Shown here in pieces: positions 27,320-37,106 of a stretch of DNA of 64,000 bases; positions within the stretch are counted from its first letter, which is position 1, and every line of letters begins with the position of its first letter. Under the pieces are notes generated by a model. That model searched no databases and was not told the DNA's origin. It saw nothing but the letters and a program-made list of their open reading frames with translations. Source of the stretch: Bacteroides uniformis (GTDB lineage Bacteria > Bacteroidota > Bacteroidia > Bacteroidales > Bacteroidaceae); assembly GCF_025147485.1 (NCBI RefSeq), contig NZ_CP102263.1:509501-573500 (forward strand), read 5' to 3'. The translations under genes were made by a program, and so were the position numbers.

Positions 27320-29335
27320 ATGAAAAGCCTCCTTATTCAAACCTTTTGTTTATTATTCCTTTGCTTGGGCACGGTCCGTGCACAGCAATACCAACTTGCA
27401 TCACCCAACGGAAAACTATCCGTTACGGTAGATGCCGGAGAAGCCCTCACCTGGCAGATAGCACACGACGGAACCACGGTGCTGCAACCCTCTGCCATCG
27501 CCCTGCAAGGCAGAGATGAAAAATCAGCCAAGAAAGCAATAACTTTCGGTAAAAATGTAAAAGTAATCCGTGCAGAACGCAAGTCTGTAGAGTCCTCCTT
27601 CCCCACTCCCCTCTATAAAAAAGCAAGTGTGAAGGATGTCTACAACCAGCTGACACTGAAATGCCGCGGAGGCTACAGCGTACAGTTCCGCGCATACGAT
27701 GACGGCGCTGCCTACCGCTTCATTTCCGAACAGAACAAGCCGTTTATCGTCCTCAACGAAACTGCGGACTTCAATTTCGACAAGGATTACCAGGCATTTG
27801 TACCTTACATAAACGACAACCGCAACGGTGAGCGCTATTGCTTCTCCTTCGAGTCTTACTACGACGAAGCCCCGTTGTCCAAAATGTACACCGACTCACT
27901 CTCCATCACCCCACTGATGGTTTGCCTGGACGGAGGAAAGAAAGCCGTTATCATGGAAGCCGGATTGGAAAACTATCCCGGCATGTTCCTCACTGTAAAT
28001 CCCCAGACACGTCAAGGAGTGCAGGCAGCATTTGCCCCCTATCCGCTGGAGGAAATAATCGGCGGACACAACCGGCTGAACCTGATACCGACAAAACGTG
28101 CAGACTACATCGCCCGTTGTGCCAAGCAGGAGCTCCCCTGGCGTGTGGTGCTCGTCACCGAGAAGGACACGCAGCTTGCCGACAATGACATGGCACAGCG
28201 TCTTGCCCCCGCCTGCCGCATCAAAGACATTTCCTGGATTAAACCCGGCAAAGTGGCTTGGGACTGGTGGAACACCTGCAACCTGACTGGCGTAGACTTC
28301 AAAGCCGGCATGAACACCCCGACTTATAAGGCATTCATCGACTTTGCCGCCGACAACAACCTGGAATATATCATCATCGATGACGGCTGGAGCGGAAACG
28401 AATCCTTATTGAAAGACCTGAATCCGGATATCGACTTAAAGGAACTGGTAGCCTACGGAAACCAGAAGGGCGTCGGCATCATTCTCTGGGCAAGCTGGCG
28501 AAACTCTGCCAAAGATACGGAAGCTGCATTCAGCCACTATGCACAGATGGGTATCAAAGGCTTCAAGATAGACTTCTTCGACCGTGACGACCAGCCACTG
28601 GTACAGTCTGTAGAACGTATTGTAGCCTGCGCCGCCGAGCACCGCCTGGTATTGGACCTGCATGGCCTCAAGCCATACGGTATACAGCGCACCTATCCCA
28701 ACGTCCTGAACTTTGAAGGTGTAAAGGGATTAGAGAACGCCAAATGGGAACCGATAGTGAACGGAGCCCCCCTCCACAACTTCCCACGCTATGACGTGAC
28801 TGCTCCCTACCTGCGTATGCTTATAGGCCCGATGGACTACACACCGGGAGCCACAATGAACGCAACCCGCGAAACCTTCCGTGCCGTCAACGACCATCCG
28901 ATGAGCCAGGGTACGCGCGTCCACCAGATGGCGATGTACACCCTCTTCGAAGCCCCGCTGCAAATGCTTGCCGACAGCCCCAGCAAATATATGAAGGAGC
29001 AGGAATGCACGGACTTCATTGCCAAAGTGCCTACCGTTTTCGACGAGACCGTGGCACTGGACGGTGAAGTAGGCGAATACCTTACACTGGCACGCCGCAA
29101 GGGAGACGTCTGGTACATCGCCTCCATGACCGACTGGACACCACGCGACTGTACCATCGACCTTTCCTTCCTCGGAGAAGGAAGTTACGAAGCCGAAATC
29201 TTTTCCGACGGCATCAATGCCGACCGGGAAGCAACCGACTACAAGAAAGAAGTACGCACCGTGACCTCGGGAGACAAGCTGAACATACACATGGCACCCG
29301 GAGGAGGATGGACAGCACGGATATGGAAAAGATGA
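27320..29335 (+). CDS. GH97 alpha-galactosidase-like enzyme
   Basis: A 671-residue protein with a signal peptide (GTVRAQ, about residue 22), so probably periplasmic. It has the N-terminal beta-sandwich, the central barrel (IDDGWSGN, ILWASWRN) and C-terminal domain of GH97. The barrel contains KIDFFDRDDQ with D418, the nucleophile position of the retaining GH97 branch known from B. thetaiotaomicron alpha-galactosidase, not the inverting SusB type. It would remove alpha-galactosyl side groups from galactoglucomannan oligosaccharides. It is the last gene of the GH94 operon, followed by a terminator. Confidence 0.87.
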   Translation: MKSLLIQTFCLLFLCLGTVRAQQYQLASPNGKLSVTVDAGEALTWQIAHDGTTVLQPSAIALQGRDEKSAKKAITFGKNVKVIRAERKSVESSFPTPLYKKASVKDVYNQLTLKCRGGYSVQFRAYDDGAAYRFISEQNKPFIVLNETADFNFDKDYQAFVPYINDNRNGERYCFSFESYYDEAPLSKMYTDSLSITPLMVCLDGGKKAVIMEAGLENYPGMFLTVNPQTRQGVQAAFAPYPLEEIIGGHNRLNLIPTKRADYIARCAKQELPWRVVLVTEKDTQLADNDMAQRLAPACRIKDISWIKPGKVAWDWWNTCNLTGVDFKAGMNTPTYKAFIDFAADNNLEYIIIDDGWSGNESLLKDLNPDIDLKELVAYGNQKGVGIILWASWRNSAKDTEAAFSHYAQMGIKGFKIDFFDRDDQPLVQSVERIVACAAEHRLVLDLHGLKPYGIQRTYPNVLNFEGVKGLENAKWEPIVNGAPLHNFPRYDVTAPYLRMLIGPMDYTPGATMNATRETFRAVNDHPMSQGTRVHQMAMYTLFEAPLQMLADSPSKYMKEQECTDFIAKVPTVFDETVALDGEVGEYLTLARRKGDVWYIASMTDWTPRDCTIDLSFLGEGSYEAEIFSDGINADREATDYKKEVRTVTSGDKLNIHMAPGGGWTARIWKR

Positions 29336-29338
29336 TAG

Positions 29339-29416
29339 GGTGATAAAGTAATGACATGATAAGTGCAATAGGGTGACAGTTACGTTAAAAGTGCTGTCAC
29401 CCTATTCCTTTATCAC
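29339..29416 (+). terminator. Nested hairpin terminator after GH97
   Basis: The inner stem AATAGGGTGACAG (29367-29379) pairs perfectly with CTGTCACCCTATT (29394-29406). Around it GTGATAAAG (from 29340) pairs with CTTTATCAC (29408-29416). The double-stem structure begins 4 bases after the GH97 stop codon, and TTTTAAC follows. The T tract is short. Confidence 0.6.
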
Positions 29417-29526
29417 TTTTAACATACCTCTACGTGAACCTTTTATATCCTATCTTGTTTTTTCTCACAAAAGCCTAAGGTACCATAGGGCAGGAATTTA
29501 TATTAAACCTAAACAATTATAAAAGT

Positions 29527-30165
29527 ATGAAGAAATTTATTCCCCTATTATTAGCGGTCTTTGCAGTGACGCTTGCATCTTGCGAAAAAGACCCTGACAT
29601 GGATAAGCTGGACAATAATTATCTGGTTTATACCAACTATGACAAGAAGGCGGATTTCAAAACCTTCGAAACTTATTACTTGCCGGACAGCATTCTGGTC
29701 ATCGGTGATAAGGAAAACGCCGAATACTGGAAAGATGAGAATGCCCAGGAAATTCTCAGCGCTTATGTTGCTAACATGAACAGCCGCGGCTACATCCGTG
29801 TGAATGACCGGGAAGAAGCCGACCTTGGCTTGCAGGTAAGCTATGTCAGAAGTACCTATTACTTCACCGACTACGGACGTCCCGAATGGTGGTGGAACTA
29901 TCCAGGCTACTGGGATGCTCCTTACTGGGGCAACTGGGGCGGATGGTATTATCCCTATGCCGTGAACTATTCCTACAGTACCGGTTCCTTTATCAGCGAA
30001 TTGTTGAATCTGGAGGCGCCGCAAGGCCAGAGCGAGAAACTTCCTGTTCTGTGGACCAGCTATATGAGCGGCTTGCTGAGTGGTTCTACTTCTGTCAATA
30101 CCAAACTTGCCGTGCAAGGTGTGAACCAAGCTTTCACTCAATCAACTTACCTGACTAACAAGTAG
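29527..30165 (+). CDS. DUF4136 lipoprotein
   Basis: A 212-residue lipoprotein with lipobox LASC (Cys19). The central region (about 30-100) has the DUF4136 pattern KADFKTFETYYLPDSILV and ends with IRVNDREEADLGLQVSYV. A Trp/Tyr/Gly-rich segment (RPEWWWNYPGYWDAPYWGNWGGWYY) follows. These proteins are common in the Bacteroidetes envelope and have no assigned activity. The gene is 123 bases upstream of an outer-membrane barrel gene on the same strand; the two may form an envelope pair. It does not seem part of the PUL. Confidence 0.8.
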   Translation: MKKFIPLLLAVFAVTLASCEKDPDMDKLDNNYLVYTNYDKKADFKTFETYYLPDSILVIGDKENAEYWKDENAQEILSAYVANMNSRGYIRVNDREEADLGLQVSYVRSTYYFTDYGRPEWWWNYPGYWDAPYWGNWGGWYYPYAVNYSYSTGSFISELLNLEAPQGQSEKLPVLWTSYMSGLLSGSTSVNTKLAVQGVNQAFTQSTYLTNK

Positions 30166-30288
30166 TGACAAGCTACGAGCTATAAGTGACAAATGACGGG
30201 TTACCCAATATTAAGGTAACAAGAATAATACGGCAGCATCCTTTCCGGACTGGGAAGTTGCCATTGAACCAAAAAACAAGAACAAAGT

Positions 30289-30918
30289 ATGAAAACAATA
30301 AAATATCTTTCCTTGAGAGTATTTGCGGTTGCCGCTCTTGCTCTCGTCTTCGCCCTACCGACGAAGGCACAGATGACCGATAACGGTTATGCCAATATCG
30401 ACTGGCAATATAACTTTCCCCTCAGCAACAACTTCGCCGACAAATCAAGCGGCTGGGGTATGAATTTTGAAGGCGGTTACTTCCTGACAGACAATTTTGC
30501 ATTGGGAGCTTTCTTGAACTACCATAGCAACCATGAGTATTTCGGTCGCCAGACACTTCCCGTAGGCGAAGGCGGCAGTCTGAATACCGACCAGCAGCAC
30601 ACTGCATTCCAGTTGCCTTTCGGTCTGGCCTCCCGCTATGTATGGAACCGTGGAGGTGCATTCCAGCCGTATGCCGGTGTAAAACTGGGTGCTGAATATG
30701 CACAGTTGAAGTCAACTTTCAACGTATTCGAAGCCAACAAAGATACATGGGGTTTCTATGTATCTCCTGAAATTGGTTTCAATGTGTATCCTTGGGCTTA
30801 TGGACCGGGCTTGCATTTCGCAGCCTATTACAGCTACGGTACGAACAAAGGTGACCTCTTTACGTACAGCGTAGACGGTTTGAGCAATTTCGGTCTGCGC
30901 GTAGGTATTGCGTTCTGA
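30289..30918 (+). CDS. Small outer-membrane beta-barrel protein
   Basis: A 209-residue protein with a signal peptide (ALPTKAQ, about residue 29). Alternating hydrophobic and aromatic strands (GWGMNFEGGYFLTDNFALGAFLNYHS, AFQPYAGVKLGAEYAQL) and a terminal LRVGIAF ending in Phe indicate an eight-stranded-type outer-membrane barrel. The family has no firm function. It ends its unit at the terminator 30976-31014. Confidence 0.8.
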   Translation: MKTIKYLSLRVFAVAALALVFALPTKAQMTDNGYANIDWQYNFPLSNNFADKSSGWGMNFEGGYFLTDNFALGAFLNYHSNHEYFGRQTLPVGEGGSLNTDQQHTAFQLPFGLASRYVWNRGGAFQPYAGVKLGAEYAQLKSTFNVFEANKDTWGFYVSPEIGFNVYPWAYGPGLHFAAYYSYGTNKGDLFTYSVDGLSNFGLRVGIAF

Positions 30919-30975
30919 TAAGACACACACTTAAAGCTTAACAGATAGAATTTAATTGTTTCAAAATTGAAGAAG

Positions 30976-31014
30976 AAAAGAGCCTTTCCTGCGTGAGCAA
31001 GGGAGGCTCTTTTT
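30976..31014. terminator. Bidirectional terminator between barrel protein and GH3 genes
   Basis: AAAAGAGCCT (30976-30985) pairs with AGGCTCTTTT (31004-31013), with U-rich flanks on both strands. It lies between the convergent genes ending at 30918 and 31026 and can serve both. Confidence 0.8.
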
Positions 31015-31025
31015 AATTCTACCAG

Positions 31026-34000
31026 TTATTTTTTTCCTCCCAGCATCGCCTTATATACAGCTTCCTGAATCCTCGTCCTTATATCCAGCCTCATCAACTT
31101 GTTATTCCACACATCCGGATAGGTGCGGTTGCTCAAAAAGACATAAACCAAGCCGTTCTCCGGGTCTGTCCAGGCGCAAGTACCCGTGAAACCGGTATGA
31201 CCATAGACAGAAGCAGGGGCAGACTCTGCGCAGGGACTCTTCTGGGGATTATGCCGGTCGGGCTTATCAAATCCCAGCCCCCGGCGGCTTATCCTTGAGA
31301 CAGTGGTAGTAAATACCCTGCAGGTCTCCTTGCTCAAATAGCGTTTACCGTCCAGTTCACCCCCATTCAGCAACATCTGATAGACTTTTGCTACTTCTTC
31401 GGCAGTGGAGAACAGCCCGGCATTACCGGAAACGCCACCCTGAAAAGCTGCGGATTCATCATGTACAAATCCTTGCAAGGTAGTCTTACGCAAGAAAGGA
31501 TCTGTTGATGAAGGTACAATATCTTCCTTCTTCAAGAAGCGCAGAGGAAGATACCCCGTACGCTCCAATCCCATCGGAGTATAGAATTCCTTGGCCAAAT
31601 ATTCGTCCATAGACATGCCGGTGCGCGCCTCGACCAACTGCTGCAACAAGATAAAGCCCACACAACTATAACGGTAACGTTTATCTCTAAGCGGAGTATC
31701 CACAATCTTCTGCAAGTACTCCTGCTTGAAAGAACGGTTCAGCCAAAGGCTGTCGGACACTTGCATCGTATATTCCGGTGTCTGCACCTTCGACGTCAGT
31801 CCCTGACGGAAGCGGAACTTAGGGTTCGCCCAAGTCTGCCGTCCGATGCGTGCGGAATGCCGGGCATCGGGACGTGCCTTGAACAAAGTGCCGGTGTAGC
31901 TCTCTTCATCAATCGCTTCCTGATAGAATAGCAAGGTAGAAGGTAGACCGGATTCATGCATCAGCAGTTCGCGTACCGTAATATTCTTCTTGTCCGTATC
32001 CTGTAGGAAAGGCAGATAATCCGACACCCGGTCTGTAAGATTGAGGCGTCCGCCATCGTACAACTTCATCACAGCAAGCAGCGTGGCTGTGGTCTTTGTC
32101 AGCGAAGCGATGTCGTATACATCCGTCTTCTTTACGGGAAGCGCCTTGCTTCCGGCCTCGTTCCAGACGTGGGTACCGAAAGCTTTATTATACATCTCCC
32201 TACCATCCTTCAGCACCACCACCTGGCAGCCGGGGTAAGCCCCTTCACGAATGCCTTCTTCAGCTATCTTGTCTATTTCAGCCAGCAGACGGGAATTCAT
32301 ACCATGCTCTTCGGGTACAAAGCGGGGGGCGCTTTGAGGAGTCAGCGTCACTCCCGCACCGGCAGCAAACCGACTACCGATACTGGCAGACAAGCGTCCC
32401 TCTGAACAAGCGCTGCCATAAACAATCCGGGCAACCTGCCGCTGTACCTCCTCGTTGGAGGAGTGTGCCAAAATCACCGCTTCAGCAGCAGCGTCCCCTT
32501 GTTTTATCTGCAATACCTGCTTGCCAGGAATAAAGAACAGATAAACCACCGGTACGTCAGGAGCGAACTTTGCAAAGAAATTCTGATAGGGCGTCAAACG
32601 GTGTTCGGTGACACAGACCAGAATACGTTTGTACTTGGCCAGCGCATTTCTCAAACGGTTCCCGTCAGCCTCCGGCAGATTCTTGCCCAAACGGAACTCC
32701 ACAGGACGGGTATACTGCGACAGTTCCTTGAGGAACGGCTGGATTTCCTGCGCTTCTCCCACATTGAGCACGGCAACTTCACCGATGGAAGGGTCCAGCG
32801 GAAGTACCTCGTCCCGGTTATCCAGCACAGTGATGGCCGCCAAGTTCAGCCGGCGCATCAAATCACGCGTTTTCGGAGTATTGATGCGGGTCCCCAAACC
32901 TGAAAGCTGTACATGGGGTTTCTTTTCCAACCCAAGGGCATATTTATATTTCAGTACTTTACGGCATTTCGCCTCTATCTCTTTCTCTGTCAGCTCCCCT
33001 TTTTTCACAGCGGCAAGCACAGCCTCCACTTCTTCCTTAATACGCCGGGGGACAAGCAGCAAATCATTGCCGGCTTTCAGCGCCTGCAAACAGATGCTTT
33101 CATTGCCCGATACCCCTTTCATGGCAAGGGCATCCGTAAAGACAAGCCCCTGAAAGCCGAGGTCATTCACCAACAGACCGGAAACTACCTTACGCGAAAG
33201 CGAAGACGGGAGCCCCTTTTGCGGCTCTATGGTAGGCACCTCCAAGTGCCCCACCATCATTCCTCCCAATCCGGCACGAATAGCTTTTCTGAAAGGATAA
33301 AGCTCTATACTGTCCAGACGGGCACGGGTAAAAGGCAGCACGGGCAACGCCTTATGAGAATCCACATCCGTATCCCCATGTCCCGGAAAGTGCTTGCTGA
33401 CAGAAAGCACACCACCATCCTCCAACCCTTTGGAGTAGGCAACAACCTTGTTCGCCACATTGAACGGACTTTCACCGAAGGAACGGGTATTGATAACCGG
33501 ATTCTTGGGATTGATATTCACATCCGCTACGGGAGCAAAATTCACTTGCACCCCCAGTTCACGGCATTGGCGGGCCACCTCGCGCCCATATTCATAAATC
33601 AGTGTATCGTTCTGTATGCAGCCCAGCACCATGTTTCGCGGAAAGTTCGGAGTACCGCGAAGGCGCATAGCCAGCCCCCATTCACCGTCAAAGGTAATCA
33701 TCAGCGGAACTTCCGCCATCCGCTGCGCCTCATTGGTCAACATCACCTGGTTCTGCATCAATCCGCCGGAGAATAACAGACCGCCTACCTTATAGTCCTC
33801 CACCACCTTACGCAGCAGTTCCTTGTTGGCCTTGTCCTGCTGGGGGGCAATCGTATAGATGAACAGTTGTCCGATGCGTTCTTTCAGAGTCAGACGCTGC
33901 ATGACGGAATCCACCCACTGCCTGCACCGCACGTCACTGTTCAAGAGACGTACAAGCGAAGGGTCGTTCGGCGGCACCGGAGTAAACGGCATCGGGCCAA

Positions 34001-34070
34001 GCTGCGCTTTCAGAAGCGGACAAAGACAACACAATATAGTGATATAGGCAAGCAGGTATATTCTCTTCAT
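31026..34070 (-). CDS. GH3 / serine beta-lactamase-fold fusion protein
   Basis: A 1014-residue secreted fusion with a signal peptide ending about residue 22. Residues about 50-380 are a GH3 barrel of the NagZ kind, with the His-Asp loop KHFPGHGDTDVDSH (226-239) and nucleophile D313 in FTDALAMKG. Residues about 400-570 are a degenerate GH3 second domain. Residues about 590-1010 are a beta-lactamase/esterase-fold domain with SLTK (656-659), a YSC motif and HTGFTG. The pairing recalls the separate NagZ and AmiE proteins of Bacillus muropeptide salvage, so beta-N-acetylglucosaminidase plus amidase is a plausible combined activity. It is 20 bases downstream of its paralogue. Confidence 0.85.
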   Translation of the reverse strand: MKRIYLLAYITILCCLCPLLKAQLGPMPFTPVPPNDPSLVRLLNSDVRCRQWVDSVMQRLTLKERIGQLFIYTIAPQQDKANKELLRKVVEDYKVGGLLFSGGLMQNQVMLTNEAQRMAEVPLMITFDGEWGLAMRLRGTPNFPRNMVLGCIQNDTLIYEYGREVARQCRELGVQVNFAPVADVNINPKNPVINTRSFGESPFNVANKVVAYSKGLEDGGVLSVSKHFPGHGDTDVDSHKALPVLPFTRARLDSIELYPFRKAIRAGLGGMMVGHLEVPTIEPQKGLPSSLSRKVVSGLLVNDLGFQGLVFTDALAMKGVSGNESICLQALKAGNDLLLVPRRIKEEVEAVLAAVKKGELTEKEIEAKCRKVLKYKYALGLEKKPHVQLSGLGTRINTPKTRDLMRRLNLAAITVLDNRDEVLPLDPSIGEVAVLNVGEAQEIQPFLKELSQYTRPVEFRLGKNLPEADGNRLRNALAKYKRILVCVTEHRLTPYQNFFAKFAPDVPVVYLFFIPGKQVLQIKQGDAAAEAVILAHSSNEEVQRQVARIVYGSACSEGRLSASIGSRFAAGAGVTLTPQSAPRFVPEEHGMNSRLLAEIDKIAEEGIREGAYPGCQVVVLKDGREMYNKAFGTHVWNEAGSKALPVKKTDVYDIASLTKTTATLLAVMKLYDGGRLNLTDRVSDYLPFLQDTDKKNITVRELLMHESGLPSTLLFYQEAIDEESYTGTLFKARPDARHSARIGRQTWANPKFRFRQGLTSKVQTPEYTMQVSDSLWLNRSFKQEYLQKIVDTPLRDKRYRYSCVGFILLQQLVEARTGMSMDEYLAKEFYTPMGLERTGYLPLRFLKKEDIVPSSTDPFLRKTTLQGFVHDESAAFQGGVSGNAGLFSTAEEVAKVYQMLLNGGELDGKRYLSKETCRVFTTTVSRISRRGLGFDKPDRHNPQKSPCAESAPASVYGHTGFTGTCAWTDPENGLVYVFLSNRTYPDVWNNKLMRLDIRTRIQEAVYKAMLGGKK

Positions 34071-34090
34071 TCCTTATAGATAGATTGTTT

Positions 34091-37000
34091 TTAGGGGATT
34101 TGCGGAATAATACTTTTATAAATCAATTCCTGGATATCTCTTCTTATATTCATGTCACCCAGTTTCGTGTTCCATACATTGGGGCACAAGCGGTTGCTGA
34201 GGAATACATACACCGTCTTGTTTTCCGGGTCCACCCAAGCACAAGTACCGGTAAATCCGGTATGTCCATATACCGCTTCCGGAGCGGAAGGAGCACAAGG
34301 GCTGCGCTTCACAATGGATACATCCGGCTTGTCGAATCCCAGACCGCGACGGCTGATGGCAGATTTCTCCGTCGTAAACAAACGGCAGGTTGCCTCACTC
34401 AAGAAACGCTTGCCATTGAATTCACCGCCGTTCAGCAACATTTGATAAACCTTTGCCACCTCTTCGGCCGTAGAGAAAAGTCCTGCATTACCGGACACCC
34501 CACCCATGCAGGCAGCAGTCTCGTCATGCACATATCCGCATATATCCTGGCGACGCAGGAAGTCATTGGATGCCGTGGGCATGATTTCCGCTTTGGTGAA
34601 CTTCGTCAAAGGCAGAAACATAGTACGTTGCAATCCCATCGGGGCATAGAACTCACGGGCAAGGTACAAATCCATCGGCAGCTCCGTCACCTTCTCCACT
34701 ACCTGCTGCAACAGCACGAAGCCAAGGTCGCTGTAAACATAACGTTTGCCATCCAACTCGCACTTGGCTATCCGCTGAAGGATAGAATTCTTGAAACTCT
34801 TGTTCAGCCACATGCCATCTGCCATGTGCAGGGTATAGACCGGTGTATTCTTGTCGGACACCATCCCTTTCCGGAACTTAAAATCGGAACAATAATAGCT
34901 ATGCTCGCTTACCTGCGTACGATGCCACTCGTCCACCCAACTCTGGGAGTACGGGCCGTGTACCGAATTCGGGTCTATGATGTCCAGGTAGAAGCGGATA
35001 TAGGGAGGAAGCCCCGATTCGTGGAACAGAAGTTCGCGGATGGTAATGTTCCGCTTGTTGCCATTGCGCAAGAAGGGCAGATAAGCGGAAACCTTGTCAT
35101 CCAGTTTTATCTTGCCCTCATCATACAGTTTCATGACGGCAAGCAACGTAGCCGTAGTCTTGGTCAGCGAAGCCAAATCAAAAAGGTCCGAAGAACGGAC
35201 AGTAGTGGTATCCTTATCAGAGTGGGTTCCGAAGCCTTTGTCATATACCGGCAGTCCGTCTTTCCACACCAGCACGCGGCAACCGGGATAAGCTCCCGCT
35301 TCCAGTCCCTTTCGGGCAACGGCATCGATACTTTGCAGCACATACGACTTCATGCCGTAATCTTCCGGAACAGTCTTCCCCGGTTTCATGCCCGGCTCAA
35401 TCATACAGCCCGTTCCCGCTGGAAACAGTTTACCGATACTCATCGACATTCTGCCACTGGCCAGCTTTTTGGCAAAAAGAACATCAGCCACGTATTGCTG
35501 CAAATCCGTCTCTGCCGAATGTGCCAGCACCACAGCGCTGGATTTGGCAAGTGCGGGCATCAGAGGTTGCAATGTACGGTAAGAGGTAAAAAAAGTATAG
35601 ACCAGCGGAGCACGCAGGTTCAAGCCTTCCAGAAAGGCCACATCACGGTCGCTGACATAAGCCGAACCGGTGATGCTGATAACCACGCGACGGAAAGCAG
35701 CCAACTGCCCCTGCACTTCCTGCCAGAGAGCCTCATCGGCATTCCAAGGCAAGTGGAAATGGCTGATGCCTGCATTCTTTTTCATAGCTTCCACAAAGGG
35801 AGCATCCGCCTCCTTCTCTCCGATGCTGAGCACGGCAATATCACCTTCCACCGGTGCCAGCGGGAGGACATCGAAATAATTGTTCAATACAGTCACTGCC
35901 GAACGGCGCAACTTGGCAGCCAACACCTGCGCTTCCTCCGTATTGATGCGATAGCTCATTCCGCTGACCCGAAGTTGCGGCTGGCGGTTTCTCAAACCAA
36001 GCATATACTTGTACATCAATACCTTGCGGCACTTGGCATCAAGTTCGTCCTTACTCAGTTGTCCCGACTCCACTGCATCTACCAGCTCCTGCACCGCATT
36101 CTTCGTATTGAACTGTACCAGCACCATATCATTTCCCGCCAGCAGCGCTTTGGTAGTTACCTGCGGAATGGCAGACACCCCCTTCATGTCCAAGGCATCG
36201 GTAAACACCAGCCCTTTAAAGCCGAGTTCATCCTTCAACAACCCGGTCACCACATTCCGCGACAAGGAAGAAGGAGTCACCCCGTCCGGGTCCAGCGCCT
36301 GCACTTGCAGATGGCCTACCATGACACCCCCCAATCCGGCACGTACCATTTCCTTGAAGGGATAAAGTTCCACACTGTCCAGGCGTGCACGGTCGTAGTG
36401 CAAGGCAGGAAGCGCCTTATGAGAATCCACATCCGTATCGCCATGCCCGGGGAAATGCTTGCAAACGGAAAGTATGCCCCCGCTTTCGAGCCCACGGCTG
36501 TATGCCACCACCTTTTCCGCCACCCGCTGCGGGTTCTCGCCAAAGGAGCGTACGTGTATCACCGGGTTCAGCGGATTCGTATTGACATCCGCATCGGGTG
36601 CAAAATTGACGTGTACCCCCAATTCGCGGAACTGGCGGGCCACCTCACGTCCATATTCTTCAATCAGGCCATTGTCCTCGATACATCCCAAGGCGGCATT
36701 ACGGGGATAGTCCGGAGCGCCTTTCAGCCTCATTGACAGTCCCCACTCTCCATCGAAAGTAACCATAACGGGAATCTTGGCATCCTTCCGGGCCATATTG
36801 GTCAAGATAGCCTGCTCTTCCGGAGTACCTTCGGAAAACAGCAAGCCACCGACCTTGTATTTCTTTACCAGCTCGCGCATCTGCTTTTTCGTGGCCTTGT
36901 CTGCTCTGGCCGGAATGGTGGCAACGATGAGCTGCCCCACTTTTTCGTGTACATTCAGACCTGACAACACGGAGTCCACCCATTGCCGGCACCGGTTGTC

Positions 37001-37105
37001 TGCAGCCGAAGGAAGAAACGGGCCTCCCGTCTGGGCGTGAAGTGAAGATAATCCCAATATAAACAATCCTGCAACCCATAAAAGGAGGGTGAGTCTTTTC
37101 ATCAT
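34091..37105 (-). CDS. GH3 / serine beta-lactamase-fold fusion protein, tandem paralogue
   Basis: A 1004-residue paralogue of the downstream gene with the same domain order. It has a signal peptide (SSLHAQ), the NagZ-like loop KHFPGHGDTDVDSH, nucleophile region FTDALDMKG, then SLTK, YSD and HTGFTG in the serine-hydrolase half. Many segments are identical or nearly so between the two (for example FSTAEEVAKVYQMLLNGGE), pointing to a tandem duplication. It starts one base after the end of the metallophosphatase gene, so it belongs to one operon with the 5'-nucleotidase halves. Peptidoglycan-fragment salvage is inferred. Confidence 0.85.
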   Translation of the reverse strand: MMKRLTLLLWVAGLFILGLSSLHAQTGGPFLPSAADNRCRQWVDSVLSGLNVHEKVGQLIVATIPARADKATKKQMRELVKKYKVGGLLFSEGTPEEQAILTNMARKDAKIPVMVTFDGEWGLSMRLKGAPDYPRNAALGCIEDNGLIEEYGREVARQFRELGVHVNFAPDADVNTNPLNPVIHVRSFGENPQRVAEKVVAYSRGLESGGILSVCKHFPGHGDTDVDSHKALPALHYDRARLDSVELYPFKEMVRAGLGGVMVGHLQVQALDPDGVTPSSLSRNVVTGLLKDELGFKGLVFTDALDMKGVSAIPQVTTKALLAGNDMVLVQFNTKNAVQELVDAVESGQLSKDELDAKCRKVLMYKYMLGLRNRQPQLRVSGMSYRINTEEAQVLAAKLRRSAVTVLNNYFDVLPLAPVEGDIAVLSIGEKEADAPFVEAMKKNAGISHFHLPWNADEALWQEVQGQLAAFRRVVISITGSAYVSDRDVAFLEGLNLRAPLVYTFFTSYRTLQPLMPALAKSSAVVLAHSAETDLQQYVADVLFAKKLASGRMSMSIGKLFPAGTGCMIEPGMKPGKTVPEDYGMKSYVLQSIDAVARKGLEAGAYPGCRVLVWKDGLPVYDKGFGTHSDKDTTTVRSSDLFDLASLTKTTATLLAVMKLYDEGKIKLDDKVSAYLPFLRNGNKRNITIRELLFHESGLPPYIRFYLDIIDPNSVHGPYSQSWVDEWHRTQVSEHSYYCSDFKFRKGMVSDKNTPVYTLHMADGMWLNKSFKNSILQRIAKCELDGKRYVYSDLGFVLLQQVVEKVTELPMDLYLAREFYAPMGLQRTMFLPLTKFTKAEIMPTASNDFLRRQDICGYVHDETAACMGGVSGNAGLFSTAEEVAKVYQMLLNGGEFNGKRFLSEATCRLFTTEKSAISRRGLGFDKPDVSIVKRSPCAPSAPEAVYGHTGFTGTCAWVDPENKTVYVFLSNRLCPNVWNTKLGDMNIRRDIQELIYKSIIPQIP

Positions 37106-37106
37106 G

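Noticed and set aside
34085..36736. 883-codon open frame on the plus strand
   Set aside because: It lies fully antisense to the clear GH3-beta-lactamase gene, has no recognisable domain and an odd His/Gln/Arg-rich composition typical of a shadow frame.
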